Shown piece after piece: positions 8,483 to 16,354 of a DNA stretch of 64,000 bases. Position 1 is the first letter of the stretch, and each line of letters begins with the position of its first letter. The position numbers were made by a program, and so were the translations under genes. A model generated the notes under the pieces. It worked only from the letters and a program-made list of their open reading frames with translations, was not told where the DNA came from and ran no database searches. The DNA is from Haloplanus aerogenes (GTDB lineage Archaea; Halobacteriota; Halobacteria; Halobacteriales; Haloferacaceae), in the NCBI RefSeq assembly GCF_003856835.1, contig NZ_CP034145.1, positions 558,001-622,000 on the forward strand, given 5' to 3'.

Positions 8483-9430
8483 ATGTCGCTCCGGCGTTAC
8501 GTCCTCCGGCGGACGCTCCTCACCCTCCCCATCCTCTTCGGCGTCTCCGTGCTCACGTTCAGCCTCGTCAAACTCCTGCCGGGCACGCCCGTCGATTACG
8601 TCCTCCAGTTTCAGGAGGCGACGCCCGAACTCCGGGCGTCGCTCCGCGCCCAGTACCACCTCGACGAACCGCTCTGGCGACAGTACCTGCTCTGGCTGAA
8701 CGACGTGCTCCATCTCGATTTCGGTGACCGGGTCGTCTCCGACCGCAGCGTCCGCGCCGCCATCGCCGAGCGCCTCCCCGAGACGCTCGTTCTCGGCGGC
8801 GTCGCTTTCCTGATCGCCCTCCTCGTCGGCGTCCCGGCCGGCGTCCTCGCCGCCGTCCGTCGCGGGACGCTCGTCGACGAGGGGAGTCGCGTCGTCGCCC
8901 TCGCCGGCATCGCCACCCCGAACTTCTGGCTCGGCCTCCTGCTCATCCTCCTGTTCGGCGTCCACCTGAACCTCGTGAGCGTCATCCCACCCATCGCCCC
9001 GCTGTTCGCCCCCGAGTCGCTCGCCTTCCTCGTCCTCCCGGCCATCACCCTCGGCACCGCCTCGGCCGCGCTCTTTACTCGCCTCACCCGCTCGGCCGTC
9101 ACCGAACAACTCCGGCAGGAGTATGTCCGCACCGCCCGCGCCAAGGGGCTGGACGAACGGACCGTGGTCGTCAAACACGTCCTCCGCAACTCGCTCATCT
9201 CGGTCGTTACCGTCGCCGCCGTACAGGTCGCCTTCCTCCTTGACGGCGCCGTCGTCATCGAGCGAGTGTTCTCGTGGCCCGGCCTCGGTCGTCTGCTCGT
9301 TCGCGCCATCCTCCAGCGTGACTTCCCCGTCGTGCAGGCGGTGGTGTTGCTCGTCGCCACGGCCGTGGTTCTCGCCAACCTGCTCGCGGACGTACTGTAC
9401 GCCTGGCTCGATCCCCGCATCGCCTACTGA
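8483..9430 (+). CDS. Peptide ABC transporter permease (DppB-like)
   Basis: A 315-aa inner-membrane permease with about six transmembrane segments. It starts MSLRRYVLRRTLLTLPILFG, the usual N-terminus of DppB/OppB proteins. The cytoplasmic EAA loop that contacts the ATPase reads EYVRTARAKGLDERTVVVKH (about residues 212-231). The conserved C-terminal end LADVLYAWLDPRIAY is intact. It follows the binding protein by 6 nt and precedes the second permease by 2 nt. The importer probably takes up di- or oligopeptides; nickel or sugar derivatives are possible because the family is broad. Confidence 0.92.
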   Translation: MSLRRYVLRRTLLTLPILFGVSVLTFSLVKLLPGTPVDYVLQFQEATPELRASLRAQYHLDEPLWRQYLLWLNDVLHLDFGDRVVSDRSVRAAIAERLPETLVLGGVAFLIALLVGVPAGVLAAVRRGTLVDEGSRVVALAGIATPNFWLGLLLILLFGVHLNLVSVIPPIAPLFAPESLAFLVLPAITLGTASAALFTRLTRSAVTEQLRQEYVRTARAKGLDERTVVVKHVLRNSLISVVTVAAVQVAFLLDGAVVIERVFSWPGLGRLLVRAILQRDFPVVQAVVLLVATAVVLANLLADVLYAWLDPRIAY

Positions 9431-9432
9431 TC

Positions 9433-10452
9433 ATGTCCAGAAATCCACTCGACGGCCGTGGCCGCCTCCGTGTGCGTGGGTTCGGGAGCGACGCGGACGA
9501 GAGGGATTCGGATGCCGAGACGACTGCCACCGTCGACACCCCCACGACCGACCGCTGGCGCCGCGCCTGGACTCGATTCCGCCGTGACCGCGCCGCCGTC
9601 GCCGGACTCGCCGTCATCGTCGTCATGGCTCTCCTCGCCGTCTTCGCTCGGCCCGTCGAGGTGGCTGGCGTCGTCGTCCAACCGGTCGCGCTGGCGCCGT
9701 ACGACCCCGGCGCCTCGGGTGTCGCCCCCGCCTACCGTCCGCCCTCCCTGTCCCACCCCTTCGGCACCGACTGGGCCGGCCGCGACGTGTTCTCCCGCGT
9801 CCTCTACGGCGGGCGCTACAGCCTCTCCATCGGTGTCGTCGCCGTCGGCCTCGCCCTCCTCGTCGGCGTCCCCCTCGGCGCCGTTGCGGGCTACGCCGGC
9901 GGCTGGGTCGACGAGACCATCATGCGACTGGTCGACGTGCTCTACGCCTTCCCCTTCCTCGTTCTCGCCATCGCGCTCGTCGCGGTGTTCGGGCAGGGGT
10001 TCTGGAAACTCGTCGTCGCGCTCGTCGCCGTCGGCTGGATCAGCTACGCCCGCCTCATCCGGGGCGAGGTGTTGAGCGTGAGCGAACGCGACTACGTGCT
10101 GGCGGCGCAAGCCCTCGGCGCGAGCGACGGCCACATCCTCCGGCGCCACGTCGTCCCCAACGCCATCGCCCCCGTCATCGTGCAGGCGACGCTCAACGTC
10201 GGCACCGTCGTCCTCTCGGCGGCGGCGCTCGGCTTCCTCGGCCTCGGCCTCGAACCCGGCACCGCGGAGTGGGGGTCGATGCTCTCCGCCGGCCGCGACA
10301 CCCTCGTCGGCGGCGAGTGGTGGGTCACCGTCTTCCCCGGCCTCGCCATCTTCCTCTTTGTCCTCTCGATCAACCTCGTCGGCGACGGCGTCCGGGACGC
10401 CCTCGACCCCGACGCCGACACCGACCGCTACCGCACCCGGGAGGCGCGCTGA
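9433..10452 (+). CDS. Peptide ABC transporter permease (DppC-like)
   Basis: A 339-aa permease with an acidic haloarchaeal N-terminal extension (about residues 1-50), then six predicted membrane segments. The periplasmic-side signature HPFGTDWAGRDVFSRVLYGG and the EAA loop EVLSVSERDYVLAAQALGAS mark the DppC/OppC family. Its TGA overlaps the ATG of the first ATPase gene by one base. It pairs with the preceding DppB-like protein to form the membrane channel. The extension contains many Asp/Arg residues and is probably cytoplasmic. Confidence 0.92.
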   Translation: MSRNPLDGRGRLRVRGFGSDADERDSDAETTATVDTPTTDRWRRAWTRFRRDRAAVAGLAVIVVMALLAVFARPVEVAGVVVQPVALAPYDPGASGVAPAYRPPSLSHPFGTDWAGRDVFSRVLYGGRYSLSIGVVAVGLALLVGVPLGAVAGYAGGWVDETIMRLVDVLYAFPFLVLAIALVAVFGQGFWKLVVALVAVGWISYARLIRGEVLSVSERDYVLAAQALGASDGHILRRHVVPNAIAPVIVQATLNVGTVVLSAAALGFLGLGLEPGTAEWGSMLSAGRDTLVGGEWWVTVFPGLAIFLFVLSINLVGDGVRDALDPDADTDRYRTREAR

Positions 10453-11573
10453 TGGCGCTGTTGGAAGTCGAGGATCTCGACGTGCGCTTCTACACCGAGG
10501 GCGGCGTGGTGCAAGCCGTCGACGACCTCTCCTACACTCTCGACCGCGGCGAACGCCTCGGCATCGTCGGCGAGAGCGGCGCGGGCAAGACCGTCACCGC
10601 CCTCGCCGTTCTCGACTTGCTCGACGATCCCGGACGGATCGAGGGCGGATCGATCCGCTTCGACGGCGAGGAAATCGTCGGTGCCTCACCCGAACGGCTT
10701 CGTCGCCTCCGCGGCGGCGAGATCGGGATGGTGTTTCAGGACCCCGAGACGGCGCTCAATCCCGTCTACACCGTCGGCGAGCAGGTCGCGGAGGCGGTGC
10801 GCGTCCACACCGACCGCGAGGGCGAGGCCGCCCACGACCGCGCCGTCGCCCTCCTCGACCGCGTGGGCATCCCCGACCCCGCGACCCGCGCGACCCAGTA
10901 CCCCCACGAGTTCTCGGGCGGCATGGCCCAGCGGGTCGTCGTCGCCATGGCGCTCGCCGGCGACCCCGACCTCCTGATCGCGGACGAACCGACCACGGGA
11001 CTGGACGTGACCATCGAGGCCCAACTCCTCGACCTCCTCGACGACCTCGCGGCCGACGACCTCGCCGTGCAACTCGTCTCCCACGACCTCGGCGTCGTCG
11101 CTGGCTTCTGTGATCGCGTGCTGGTGATGTACGCCGGACAGGCCGTCGAGCGTGCGTCCGTCGGCGACCTGTTTTACCACCCACGCCACCCCTACACGGC
11201 CGGCCTGTTGAGCGCCATCCCGCGCATCGGCGACGACCGCGACCGTCTCGCCACGATTCCCGGCACCACGCCCGACCTCGCCTCGCCGCCGCCGGGCTGT
11301 CGCTTCCACCCCCGATGTCCCTACGCCGAGGACGCCTGCACGAAACGCGATCCGCCGCTGGTCGGCGTCGACAGCGAGGTGCGGCGCACCTCGGAGAGCG
11401 GAGCCGGTGAAGCCGGCAACGGCAAGGCGCGACGCGCCTCGGAGAGCGGAGCCGACGCCAGCGACCACCAAGCCGCTTGCCTCGCCTACGTCGACGACGC
11501 CGACTTCGACGGCGATCTCGATTTCTTCGTCGAAGTCGCGGGAGACGAAGACGACGCGGAGGCCGACTCGTGA
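10452..11573 (+). CDS. Peptide ABC transporter ATP-binding subunit (DppD-like)
   Basis: A 373-aa ATPase with Walker A GESGAGKT, the signature FSGGMAQR, Walker B LLIADEP and the H-loop LVSHDLG. The C-terminal oligopeptide/dipeptide transporter domain has a four-cysteine pattern starting CRFHPRCPYAEDAC, in some relatives associated with an iron-sulfur cluster. Between this motif and the last cysteine a low-complexity insert carries two in-frame palindromic repeats (11376-11453). It overlaps both neighbours by a few bases, so the operon is translationally coupled. It energises peptide import. Confidence 0.92.
   Translation: MALLEVEDLDVRFYTEGGVVQAVDDLSYTLDRGERLGIVGESGAGKTVTALAVLDLLDDPGRIEGGSIRFDGEEIVGASPERLRRLRGGEIGMVFQDPETALNPVYTVGEQVAEAVRVHTDREGEAAHDRAVALLDRVGIPDPATRATQYPHEFSGGMAQRVVVAMALAGDPDLLIADEPTTGLDVTIEAQLLDLLDDLAADDLAVQLVSHDLGVVAGFCDRVLVMYAGQAVERASVGDLFYHPRHPYTAGLLSAIPRIGDDRDRLATIPGTTPDLASPPPGCRFHPRCPYAEDACTKRDPPLVGVDSEVRRTSESGAGEAGNGKARRASESGADASDHQAACLAYVDDADFDGDLDFFVEVAGDEDDAEADS
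11376..11453 (+). repeat. Two in-frame palindromic repeat copies inside the DppD-like gene
   Basis: Copy 1 (11376-11405) begins with the palindrome GAGGTGC-GGC-GCACCTC and continues GGAGAGCGGAGCC. Copy 2 (11424-11453) has AGGCGC-GAC-GCGCCT followed by the same GGAGAGCGGAGCC. The copies are 48 nt apart, keep the reading frame, and encode RRTSESGAG and RRASESGAD in a linker. The same layout occurs at 40301-40348 in NasA. Confidence 0.7.
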
Positions 11574-12643
11574 CCGACCCGCTCGTCAGCGCCGAGGGAC
11601 TGGTGAAACACTACCCGACCGAGGACTCGTTTCTCGCTCGACTGCTCGGCCGACGGCGGTGGGTCCGCGCTGTCGACGGCATCGACCTCGACATCTACCC
11701 CGGCGAGACGCTGGCGCTCGTCGGCGAATCTGGCTGTGGCAAGAGCACGCTCGGGCGGACGCTCCTCCACCTCGACGAACCGACTGCGGGGACGGTCCGT
11801 CACCGCGGCGACGACCTCGGAACCCTCTCCGCCGCCGACCTACGGACCCGCCGGCGCGACCTTCAGTACGTCTTCCAGAACCCGACCGCGAGTCTCGACC
11901 CGCGGCTCACCGTCGGCGACGCCATCGGCGAAGCGCTGGACGTACACGGCATCGCCTCGGGCGCCGAGCGTGACCGTCGGATCGCGGAGCTGCTGGAGAC
12001 GGTCGGCCTCCGCCCGAGTCACGCCGCGCGCTACCCACGCGAACTCTCCGGCGGCCAGCGCCAGCGGGTCGGCATCGCTCGCGCCCTCGCTGTCGACCCC
12101 GAGTTCGTCGTCTGCGACGAACCCGTCAGCGCCCTCGACGTGTCCGTGCAGGCCGGCGTCCTCAACCTCCTTGCGGACCTGCAGGACGAGTTCGGCCTCA
12201 CCTACCTCCTGATCGCCCACGACCTCTCGGTCGTCCAGCATCTCGCGGACCGCGTGGCGGTGATGTATCTCGGCGAACTCGTCGAAGTCGGGACCGTCGA
12301 GGAGGTGTTCTCGCCGCCCTACCACCCCTACACGTGGTCGCTCCTCTCGGCGGTCCCCGAACCCGACCCGCAGTGGGATCGGGAACGGGTCGTCCTCGAC
12401 GGCACCGTCCCTTCTGCGACCGATCCGCCCGACGGCTGTAAGTTCCACACCCGCTGTCCCATCGTGCAGGACGACTGCGACGAGTGGGACGATCACCCCG
12501 ACCTCACCCCCGTCGCCGGCGCCCGTATCGGCGCCGGCGACCACTCCAGTATCGGCGCCGGCGACGACGATGCCGACCACACCCACGCCATCGCCTGCCC
12601 CTACCACGAACGACTCGATGTCGACCCGGAGGCCGACCAGTGA
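11570..12643 (+). CDS. Peptide ABC transporter ATP-binding subunit (DppF-like)
   Basis: A 357-aa ATPase starting at GTG 11570, which overlaps the previous TGA. It has Walker A GESGCGKS, signature LSGGQRQR, Walker B FVVCDEP and H-loop LLIAHDLS. The C-terminal domain contains [14 protein letters not shown] plus a final Cys in IACPYHE. Two 24-nt tandem units insert an IGAGD repeat just before that last Cys. It pairs with the DppD-like subunit as the heterodimeric motor. The frame continues upstream within the previous gene, but only the GTG fits operon coupling. Confidence 0.92.
   Translation: MTDPLVSAEGLVKHYPTEDSFLARLLGRRRWVRAVDGIDLDIYPGETLALVGESGCGKSTLGRTLLHLDEPTAGTVRHRGDDLGTLSAADLRTRRRDLQYVFQNPTASLDPRLTVGDAIGEALDVHGIASGAERDRRIAELLETVGLRPSHAARYPRELSGGQRQRVGIARALAVDPEFVVCDEPVSALDVSVQAGVLNLLADLQDEFGLTYLLIAHDLSVVQHLADRVAVMYLGELVEVGTVEEVFSPPYHPYTWSLLSAVPEPDPQWDRERVVLDGTVPSATDPPDGCKFHTRCPIVQDDCDEWDDHPDLTPVAGARIGAGDHSSIGAGDDDADHTHAIACPYHERLDVDPEADQ
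12526..12565 (+). repeat. 24-nt tandem duplication in the DppF-like gene
   Basis: TATCGGCGCCGGCGAC occurs at 12526-12541 and again at 12550-12565, in frame. It encodes two IGAGD units in the linker before the last cysteine of the C-terminal domain. The core GGCGCC is itself palindromic. Confidence 0.7.
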
Positions 12644-13161
12644 CCCGTCCCCCTCGCCGCGCCGAGCGCACCGACGCCCTCGCCCGCGATGACGACCATC
12701 CGAACACGCCGCCCGCACCGTCGACCACCCGCTCGTTCGACGCCGCGAAGGCGAGTCACGCGCTCCTCCCTCGCGCCCTCCGCCGCCGCGCCCTCGTCGT
12801 CGACTGCGACACCGACCGCGACAGCTACGCCTCCGACCAGCCCGTTCGTCTCCGCGTCACCGTCCGCAACCGCTTCCCCCTCCCGCTTCAACTGCGCACG
12901 ACCGCGCCCGTCCCGTGGACGTGGTCGGTCGACGGCGTGGACCGCGCCTCCGAACTCGATTCGCTCCCCGACGAGACCGGCACTCTCCGTCTCGCCCGCC
13001 GCGAGACCAAGACCTTCGAGGCCGTCTGGTACCAGCGCATCCGCGTCGCCGCCGACGAGTGGGTGGCCGTCGCCCCCGGCGCACACACTATCGGGGTTCG
13101 CCTCCTCGTCGCCGACCCGACCGACCGCCTCGCGGCGACGACAGCCGTCCACATCGAATAG
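12640..13161 (+). CDS. Hypothetical protein at the end of the peptide importer operon, 173 aa
   Basis: Starts at GTG 12640, overlapping the stop of the second ATPase gene (GTGA), so it belongs to the importer operon. The first 45 residues are a disordered Arg/Asp/Pro-rich stretch. From about residue 55 the protein looks like a single beta-sandwich domain, with [17 protein letters not shown], a Trp-rich strand [10 protein letters not shown], and regularly alternating hydrophobic strands. There is no signal peptide or membrane segment, so it is probably cytoplasmic. An Ig-like or proteinase-inhibitor-like fold is possible but unproven. Role in peptide uptake is inferred only from position. Confidence 0.65.
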   Translation: MTRPPRRAERTDALARDDDHPNTPPAPSTTRSFDAAKASHALLPRALRRRALVVDCDTDRDSYASDQPVRLRVTVRNRFPLPLQLRTTAPVPWTWSVDGVDRASELDSLPDETGTLRLARRETKTFEAVWYQRIRVAADEWVAVAPGAHTIGVRLLVADPTDRLAATTAVHIE

Positions 13162-13190
13162 CCCAAGGCCAGCGGGCGCGCAGGGTGACC

Positions 13191-13781
13191 ATGCGCCAGT
13201 TCGTCGTCGTCGGTCACGACGCCCCCACGACGCCCGACTTCGCCCTCGACGACCTCGCGGGCGCAGCCGGGCGCCTCGACGTGCTCTGTCGGTGTGTCAA
13301 CTCCGCCTTCTTCCTCTCGCACGCCATCCGCGAGGACGTGCGCGCCCACCTCGTCCTCGCCGACGAGTTCACGGTCACGTTCGAGGGGAGCGACCTCCGC
13401 CGGCTCAACCCCGACGAGCGGAGTACGGCGGCGCTGATCCGCAACGCCTTGGAGCGCCGCGAGGACGCTATCGGCCACCAGCCGGTCGAGTCGAGTCCCG
13501 GCGTCTCGATCCGCCGCCGCGGATTCGAGGCGACTGTCGACGCGCTGGACGGCACGCTCGTCCACCTTCACGAGGACGGCACCCCCGTCGTCGACACCGA
13601 ACCGCCGGTCGACCCCGTCTTCGTCCTCTCCGATCACCACGACTTTACGGCCGCCGAGGCCGACCTGCTGGCCGAACGAGCCGACGCGCGCGTCCGTCTC
13701 GGGCCGACGGCGCTCCACGCCGACCACGCTATCGTCGTCGCGCACAACTACCTCGACACCGAGGGGTTTCGGTCCTACTGA
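13191..13781 (+). CDS. trmY: tRNA (pseudouridine54-N1)-methyltransferase TrmY
   Basis: A 196-aa SPOUT-class methyltransferase that converts pseudouridine 54 of archaeal tRNA to N1-methylpseudouridine. The N-terminus [19 protein letters not shown], the [16 protein letters not shown] segment and the knot region [11 protein letters not shown] are characteristic. It has no obvious promoter of its own and follows the importer operon after 29 nt. A tRNA-Pro gene starts 50 nt downstream. Its substrate base is made by Pus10, also encoded in this window at 28995. Confidence 0.92.
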   Translation: MRQFVVVGHDAPTTPDFALDDLAGAAGRLDVLCRCVNSAFFLSHAIREDVRAHLVLADEFTVTFEGSDLRRLNPDERSTAALIRNALERREDAIGHQPVESSPGVSIRRRGFEATVDALDGTLVHLHEDGTPVVDTEPPVDPVFVLSDHHDFTAAEADLLAERADARVRLGPTALHADHAIVVAHNYLDTEGFRSY

Positions 13782-13799
13782 AGCCCGGGAATCACAACT

Positions 13800-13806
13800 G
13801 TTAAAC
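13800..13806 (+). promoter_or_regulatory. TATA-like box for tRNA-Pro
   Basis: GTTAAAC centred about 29 nt before the first base of the tRNA gene at 13832, the usual archaeal distance from TATA box to transcription start. Confidence 0.55.
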
Positions 13807-13831
13807 TCGGCGCTGGCGTTCGTTCGACTGC

Positions 13832-13904
13832 GGGCCGGTGGGGTAGCTTGGTATCCTTCGGCCTTCGGGTGGCCGTAACCACGATTCAAATTCGTGCCGG
13901 CCCA
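13832..13904 (+). tRNA. tRNA-Pro (CGG)
   Basis: A 73-nt cloverleaf can be folded by hand. The acceptor stem GGGCCGG pairs with CCGGCCC and the discriminator is A. The D-arm contains GGTA. The anticodon stem CGGCC/GGCCG encloses the loop TTCGGGT, giving anticodon CGG with G37. A 4-nt variable loop follows, then the T-stem CACGA/TCGTG around TTCAAAT. The CCA end is not encoded. There is no intron. An ATTTTCC tract directly follows and may end transcription. Confidence 0.93.
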
Positions 13905-14003
13905 TTTTCCCCACTTTCGAACCGACGAGCGGAGCGAGCGAAGTGAGCGACGGCTCTCGGGTGGTCGTAAGTACCATACGCCGACGACCGGTATCGTGCG
14001 TCG

Positions 14004-14501
14004 ATGGCCACTTGCAGTTTCTGCGACGCTCACGCCGAGCACCTCATACGGTGCAATTACTGTGAACGGCGCCACTGCTCCGAACACCGTCTCCCGGAGA
14101 ATCACGACTGTCCTGATAGGCCGACTATACTGAGTCGGGGACTCGGGGGTGACGGTCCGTCGATAGATGATCGTCGAGGAACGTGGACGAAGCGGATCGA
14201 ACGGGTCCGTGAGAAAGAGACTTCACGGGATAACCCGCCGACCGCCGAGTATCGGCAGGCACGACGGGAGCACGAAGACGACGATACGGACACGACGAAC
14301 GTGCTAACGTGCCCGAACTGCGGTGCATCTACGGATCGCATTCTCGATTGCGGCGACTGTGGCCAGTCGGTCTGTCCGGCATGCCGAACGGCCGACGACC
14401 ACGACTGTGTCGCCACTACCGAGGACACCGACGACGAATCGGACTCGACACCCGTTCGAGAGTCGTTTTTCGGGCGATTATTGGATCTTCTCGGTCGATA
14501 G
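14004..14501 (+). CDS. AN1-type zinc-finger protein, 165 aa
   Basis: Two cysteine/histidine clusters lie at the ends of the protein. Residues 4-36 (CSFCDAHAEHLIRCNYCERR onward to HDC) match the AN1 zinc-finger pattern. A second cluster around residues 101-133, with CPNC, CGDCG, CPAC and HDC, resembles another AN1 finger. The middle is charged and probably disordered. The C-terminus ends in a short amphipathic helix SFFGRLLDLLGR. Archaeal AN1 proteins are thought to be cytosolic adaptors, but the partner here is unknown. Local GC is somewhat lower than in the neighbouring operon. Confidence 0.8.
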   Translation: MATCSFCDAHAEHLIRCNYCERRHCSEHRLPENHDCPDRPTILSRGLGGDGPSIDDRRGTWTKRIERVREKETSRDNPPTAEYRQARREHEDDDTDTTNVLTCPNCGASTDRILDCGDCGQSVCPACRTADDHDCVATTEDTDDESDSTPVRESFFGRLLDLLGR

Positions 14502-14582
14502 TCTTCGGCATCCTGCTCGGTGGTCTCGCTCTCGGCTGGTGCGGCCGCCGTGTGGGAGTCACTCGGCCCGTCCGGAACAGCC

Positions 14583-14587
14583 TTTAA
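14583..14587 (+). promoter_or_regulatory. TATA-like box for the J-domain/ferredoxin gene
   Basis: TTTAA centred about 27 nt before GTG 14612 in an otherwise GC-rich gap, consistent with a leaderless transcript and with GTG 14612 as the start. Confidence 0.5.
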
Positions 14588-14611
14588 CCGTTCACCCCCC
14601 TACCCTCAGAC

Positions 14612-15259
14612 GTGGACGCTCCGTTCGAGGTTCTGGGGGTCGACCCTGACGCCGACGACGCCGAAATCGATCAGGCCTATCGCCGCCGCATCATGGAGAC
14701 GCACCCGGATCAGGGCGGGTCGGCGCGCGCCTTCCAGCGAGTCAAGACGGCGTACGAACGCATCGTGGCGATGCGGAACGGCGAAGCCGCCATCGACCGA
14801 GACGCCGCCGACGAGGCGGACCACCACCACGACGCCGGCGCTCGGGTCGAGTATCTCAACTACGAAGTGATCGACGACCGCGGGTGGTCGCTCGACGACG
14901 ACGACCTGTTCGCGACGGCCGCGGATGCGGGTCTCGACCCGCAGGATTACGGCGAGTTCTTGGTCGAACCCGGCGAGACGCTGCTCGAAGCGGCCGAAAA
15001 CAGGGGCTTCGCGTGGCCCTACGCCTGCCGCGGCGGGGCGTGTGCGAACTGTGCCGTCGCGGTCGTCGAGGGCGAGATGACGATGCCTATCGATCACGTC
15101 CTCTCCACGGAGATGACTGAGCGTGGCATCCACCTCTCCTGTATCGGCGCTCCGGCGACGGCCGAGATGCAGGTCGTCTACAACGTCAAACACATGCCGG
15201 AACTCGACGAACTCCGGCTACCGGCGTACCGGTTCGAGCGGACGCAGTCAGTCGATTAG
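14612..15259 (+). CDS. J-domain fused to a halophilic 2Fe-2S ferredoxin
   Basis: A 215-aa fusion. Residues 1-60 form a J-domain with the HPD tripeptide at 31-33, the motif that stimulates Hsp70. Residues about 79-205 match the complete haloarchaeal plant-type ferredoxin, including its acidic insertion (VEYLNYEVIDDRGW) and the cluster ligands Cys139, Cys144, Cys147 and Cys177. It should therefore carry a low-potential 2Fe-2S cluster and also recruit DnaK. Possible roles are iron-sulfur assembly or repair, or electron donation to a chaperone-bound client; these are inference. Its stop overlaps the convergent stop of the next gene. Confidence 0.9.
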   Translation: MDAPFEVLGVDPDADDAEIDQAYRRRIMETHPDQGGSARAFQRVKTAYERIVAMRNGEAAIDRDAADEADHHHDAGARVEYLNYEVIDDRGWSLDDDDLFATAADAGLDPQDYGEFLVEPGETLLEAAENRGFAWPYACRGGACANCAVAVVEGEMTMPIDHVLSTEMTERGIHLSCIGAPATAEMQVVYNVKHMPELDELRLPAYRFERTQSVD

Positions 15260-16155
15260 CGTCGTCGACGGCCGTACAGTGCCAGCGTGCCGAGCGCCAG
15301 CACTGCGCCCACGATGCCGAAGCCGGGGCCGTCACCGGCCGTGGTGGTCGGTGTGGCGGTTGGGGTGGTCGTGGGCATCGCCGTCGGTTCGGGCGTGGCT
15401 GTCGGCGTCGCGGTGGCCGTCGCCGTCGGTTCGGGTGTCGCCGTCGGTGTCACCGCCGCTGTCGGACTGGCGGTCGGCATCGGCGTGGCGGTCGGGGTCG
15501 CCGTCGGGGTGGGCGTCGCACCCCGCACGCGCACCGTCGCGGTTCGGGTGCCGGCCTCGATGTTGCTCCCGGTTGCGGTGACCGTGTACCGTCCCGGCGT
15601 GGGTTCGAGATCGACGGTGACGCGCTGACCGCTCTCCGTGATCCGCGTGGTGGCGACTTCCTCGCCGGACGGCCCGACGACGGAGACGTTGAGCCGATCC
15701 GCCTCTTCGAAGTTGTAGCGGGCGAGGATCGTCAGTCGGTCCAAGTTCTCCGGATCGACGCTCCCGCCGCCGACGCTCTGTGATCGCTCGTCACGGAGTT
15801 CGAGCGTCGATACTTCCGGCCGCGTGACGCGGAGGTCCGCCCGCACGTCGCTGTCGTTCTCGGCGTAGTACGCGCCGGGAGCGACGCCGTCGAAGTCGGC
15901 GTTCGTCGAATCGACCGTGAACGACGCGCCTCCTCCGACGGTGGTGAAGGTCGTCGGACCGGTGCCGACGGTTCCGCCGCCGGACAGTCGCGCCGCCGAG
16001 ATGTTCAGCGTCTCGCTCACATACACCTGTACTGGTGGGGCGGTGTCCGCCGGTCTGTCGCGTGGTTCGCTCACGGCAACCGCGGGGAGGGCAACCGCGC
16101 CGACGAGGAGGGCGACGAGGAGGGCGACCGTGAGACCGTTCGTGTATCGTGTCAC
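15256..16155 (-). CDS. Secreted surface protein with PGF-CTERM sorting signal
   Basis: A 299-aa exported protein. A hydrophobic signal peptide occupies about residues 7-28. The mature region looks beta-rich. A long Thr/Pro/Ala stalk follows (about 215-270), and the C-terminus has GPGFG, a hydrophobic helix and RRRR. That last arrangement is the PGF-CTERM signal processed by archaeosortase A, after which the protein is lipid-anchored. The stalk is a likely O-glycosylation region. GTG 16155 is chosen because it begins the signal peptide and lies about 30 nt after a TATA box. The longer frame to 16395 has no sensible N-terminus. Confidence 0.88.
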   Translation of the reverse strand: MTRYTNGLTVALLVALLVGAVALPAVAVSEPRDRPADTAPPVQVYVSETLNISAARLSGGGTVGTGPTTFTTVGGGASFTVDSTNADFDGVAPGAYYAENDSDVRADLRVTRPEVSTLELRDERSQSVGGGSVDPENLDRLTILARYNFEEADRLNVSVVGPSGEEVATTRITESGQRVTVDLEPTPGRYTVTATGSNIEAGTRTATVRVRGATPTPTATPTATPMPTASPTAAVTPTATPEPTATATATPTATPEPTAMPTTTPTATPTTTAGDGPGFGIVGAVLALGTLALYGRRRR

Positions 16156-16180
16156 TGAACTATTATTGGGCGAACGAACA

Positions 16181-16190
16181 CATAAATATA
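16181..16190 (-). promoter_or_regulatory. TATA box for the PGF-CTERM surface protein
   Basis: On the minus strand TATATTTATG is centred about 30 nt before the GTG start at 16155, in an AT-rich pocket. This is one of the clearest haloarchaeal promoters in the window. Confidence 0.65.
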
Positions 16191-16268
16191 GACCCCGTAA
16201 CCCCGTGGTCGCGTCCGGTACGCGACGATTAGTGGGGGGAAGGTTCCTACTGCCGGTTGTGAGTCGAC

Positions 16269-16305
16269 CGAGAGCGTCGCTACTCCGCGGGTAGCGACGC
16301 TCTCG
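16269..16305. repeat. 14-bp perfect inverted repeat between divergent promoters
   Basis: CGAGAGCGTCGCTA (16269-16282) is followed by a 9-nt spacer and its exact complement TAGCGACGCTCTCG (16292-16305). It sits 20 nt upstream of the TATA box for the zinc-ribbon gene and about 80 nt upstream of the TATA box of the surface-protein gene. It could be an operator or a small palindromic mobile remnant. Confidence 0.75.
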
Positions 16306-16324
16306 AAACAGTCGCAGCCGACAG

Positions 16325-16332
16325 TATAAATA
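16325..16332 (+). promoter_or_regulatory. TATA box for the zinc-ribbon gene
   Basis: TATAAATA centred about 27 nt before ATG 16355. A near-consensus archaeal TATA box; it implies a leaderless message. Confidence 0.7.
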
Positions 16333-16354
16333 GGTGGAGCGGAAATCCGGGGGT

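Noticed and set aside
13918-13965. GAGCGGAGCGAGCGAAGTGAGC stretch after tRNA-Pro, considered as an attachment site
   Set aside because: No duplication of the tRNA 3' end and no integrase gene is present nearby; this type of GAGCGA-rich DNA is common in haloarchaeal intergenic regions.
15300-15540. Repetitive GTCGGCGTCGCGGTC-like DNA, considered as a CRISPR or satellite
   Set aside because: It encodes the Thr/Pro/Ala stalk of the PGF-CTERM surface protein. Units are irregular and no spacer-repeat layout exists.
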